Below are positions 6,659 to 7,280 of a stretch of 7,280 nucleotides of DNA, piece after piece. Numbering within the stretch: the stretch's first letter is position 1; the number at the start of each line of letters is the position of its first letter. Location: positions 1 through 7,280 of the forward strand of contig WFPH01000056.1 of NCBI GenBank assembly GCA_015487645.1, given 5' to 3'. Both the position numbers and the translations under genes were made by a program. The notes beneath the pieces were generated by a model. The model was given only the letters and a program-made list of their open reading frames with translations. It was not told the DNA's origin and did no database searches. This stretch comes from Thermosulfurimonas sp. Its GTDB lineage: Bacteria; Desulfobacterota; Thermodesulfobacteria; Thermodesulfobacteriales; Thermodesulfobacteriaceae.

Positions 6659-7280
6659 TTTTGGCCTCCCAGGATTTTCTTTAACTTTCGCCAATCCTTT
6701 ACCATATCGGGGAGCTTTGCGAAAGCGACCGCGGCCTTGCGCCAGATCCTGGCCGGTATGGCCGGGATGCCGGCCACTTCTTCGCCGGGGGCGATCCTGC
6801 CGGAGATCCCGGACTTGGCCGCGATCCGGGCCCCCTCGCCGATCTCGGCTCCCGGAGCCACGCCCACCTGGCCACCCATCATCACGGACCGTCCCAGGCG
6901 AGCGTGTCCTCCGAGCCCGCACTGGGCCACGATGAGGCTCCCTTCCCCGATCTCCACGTTGTGGCCCACCTGGGTGAGGTTGTCGATCTTCACCCCCGCT
7001 CCCACGCGGGTGGCCCCAAAGGTTCCCCGGTCCACACAGGCGTTGGCTCCGATCTCCACCTCCGGGCCGATCTCTACGGTTCCGAAATGAGGGATCTTTA
7101 GATGGCGAAGACCTTCCGGCCCAAACTCCTGGGCGTAGCCGAACCCGTCGGCCCCGATAACCGTGCCGGAGTGGAGAACGACTTCATCTCCCAGTTTCAC
7201 CCCGGGATAGAGCACCACATAGGGATAGAGTACGCACCTGCGGCCCACCTCCGCCCCGGCGCCCACGAAGACCCCGGGAT
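6655..7280 (-). CDS. lpxD: UDP-3-O-(3-hydroxyacyl)glucosamine N-acyltransferase LpxD, C-terminal part (5' end outside window)
   Basis: LpxD adds the 2-N hydroxyacyl chain to UDP-3-O-acyl-glucosamine, the third lipid A step, using acyl-ACP in the cytoplasm. The window holds 207 codons of a protein usually about 340 aa; the N-terminal uridine-binding domain and the start lie beyond base 7280. What is present is most of the left-handed beta-helix, with hexapeptide repeats such as VEIGANACVDRGTFGATRVG, the family segment SGTVIGADGFGYAQEFGPEG, and KIPHFGTVEIG. The catalytic motif is QVGHN; its His (bases 6961-6963) is equivalent to E. coli His239. The C-terminal part shows SGRIAPGEEVAGIPAIPARI and a closing Lys/Arg-rich helix, as in other LpxD proteins. 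The TGA at 6655-6657 overlaps the fabZ GTG start. The frame is open to the window edge, with no sign of disruption. Confidence 0.95.
   Translation of the reverse strand, partial: PGVFVGAGAEVGRRCVLYPYVVLYPGVKLGDEVVLHSGTVIGADGFGYAQEFGPEGLRHLKIPHFGTVEIGPEVEIGANACVDRGTFGATRVGAGVKIDNLTQVGHNVEIGEGSLIVAQCGLGGHARLGRSVMMGGQVGVAPGAEIGEGARIAAKSGISGRIAPGEEVAGIPAIPARIWRKAAVAFAKLPDMVKDWRKLKKILGGQK
6665..6670 (-). promoter_or_regulatory. Ribosome binding site deciding the GTG start of fabZ
   Basis: GGGAGG on the minus strand, 6 bases before GTG 6658, lies inside the last codons of lpxD. It is a near-ideal Shine-Dalgarno site. It fixes the FabZ start at a family-typical length and gives a four-base GTGA overlap with the lpxD stop. 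Confidence 0.75.

Noticed and set aside
6659..6922. Upstream extension of fabZ giving a 234-aa protein
   Set aside because: The added N-terminus is an Arg/Gly-rich shadow of lpxD. GTG 6658 has an ideal ribosome binding site and gives the normal 146-aa FabZ.
5744..7090. Long open frame of 448 codons on the plus strand opposite lpxA, fabZ and lpxD
   Set aside because: It runs antisense across three clear genes. Its His/Pro/Asp-rich product matches no family I recognise, and GC-rich codon use with few T/A-rich antisense triplets explains the lack of stops.
5405..7280. Short periodic DNA similarity within and between lpxA and lpxD
   Set aside because: This is the hexapeptide repeat of the left-handed beta-helix fold encoded in both proteins, not a nucleotide repeat or CRISPR array.
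1..7280. Mobile elements, tRNA or rRNA genes, CRISPR, defence system or phage genes
   Set aside because: Every base but a few falls in housekeeping-type coding sequence. I saw no transposase, direct repeat array, RNA gene fold or attachment-like duplication.

Overview
The window is GC-rich (about 60% by eye) and almost fully coding. It comes from a Gram-negative bacterium that makes lipid A. The use of LpxI for the UDP-2,3-diacylglucosamine hydrolysis step, the order lpxD-fabZ-lpxA-lpxI-oxidoreductase-lpxB, and proteins rich in Arg, Glu and Leu suggest a Desulfobacterota/Thermodesulfobacteriota-like organism, possibly thermophilic. That placement is inference from gene content; no rRNA or other marker is present.

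Layout. Plus strand, bases 1-2516: the C-terminal part of a GT4 glycosyltransferase (cut by the left edge) is followed, with a 19-base overlap, by a 713-aa bacterial-type amylo-alpha-1,6-glucosidase / glycogen-debranching-like enzyme. Minus strand, from 7280 down to 2467: a tight six-gene operon read lpxD (5' end cut by the right edge) - fabZ - lpxA - lpxI - Gfo/Idh oxidoreductase - lpxB. The two units converge and their coding regions overlap by 50 bases (2467-2516). A perfect 13-bp inverted repeat (2496-2508 / 2529-2541) sits over this junction. No intergenic gap exceeds 4 bases.

Function. The minus-strand operon covers most of early lipid A synthesis. LpxA adds the 3-O acyl chain to UDP-GlcNAc, LpxD adds the 2-N acyl chain, LpxI releases lipid X, and LpxB condenses lipid X with UDP-diacylglucosamine to the disaccharide. 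FabZ supplies the fatty-acid elongation cycle that makes the hydroxyacyl-ACP donors. LpxC is not in the window. The Gfo/Idh oxidoreductase between lpxI and lpxB has no assigned role in the standard pathway; it resembles the setting of GnnA, which makes the 3-amino sugar precursor of amide-linked lipid A, but no GnnB aminotransferase is visible here. The plus-strand pair probably works on alpha-glucan or a related storage or solute glucoside.

Expression. Nearly every junction is a short overlap or a gap under 5 bases, several starts are GTG or TTG, and ribosome binding sites lie inside the preceding genes. This points to translational coupling along the operon. The best leads are the oxidoreductase in the lipid A operon, the inverted repeat at the convergent junction, and the residues at the predicted LpxA acyl-chain ruler.
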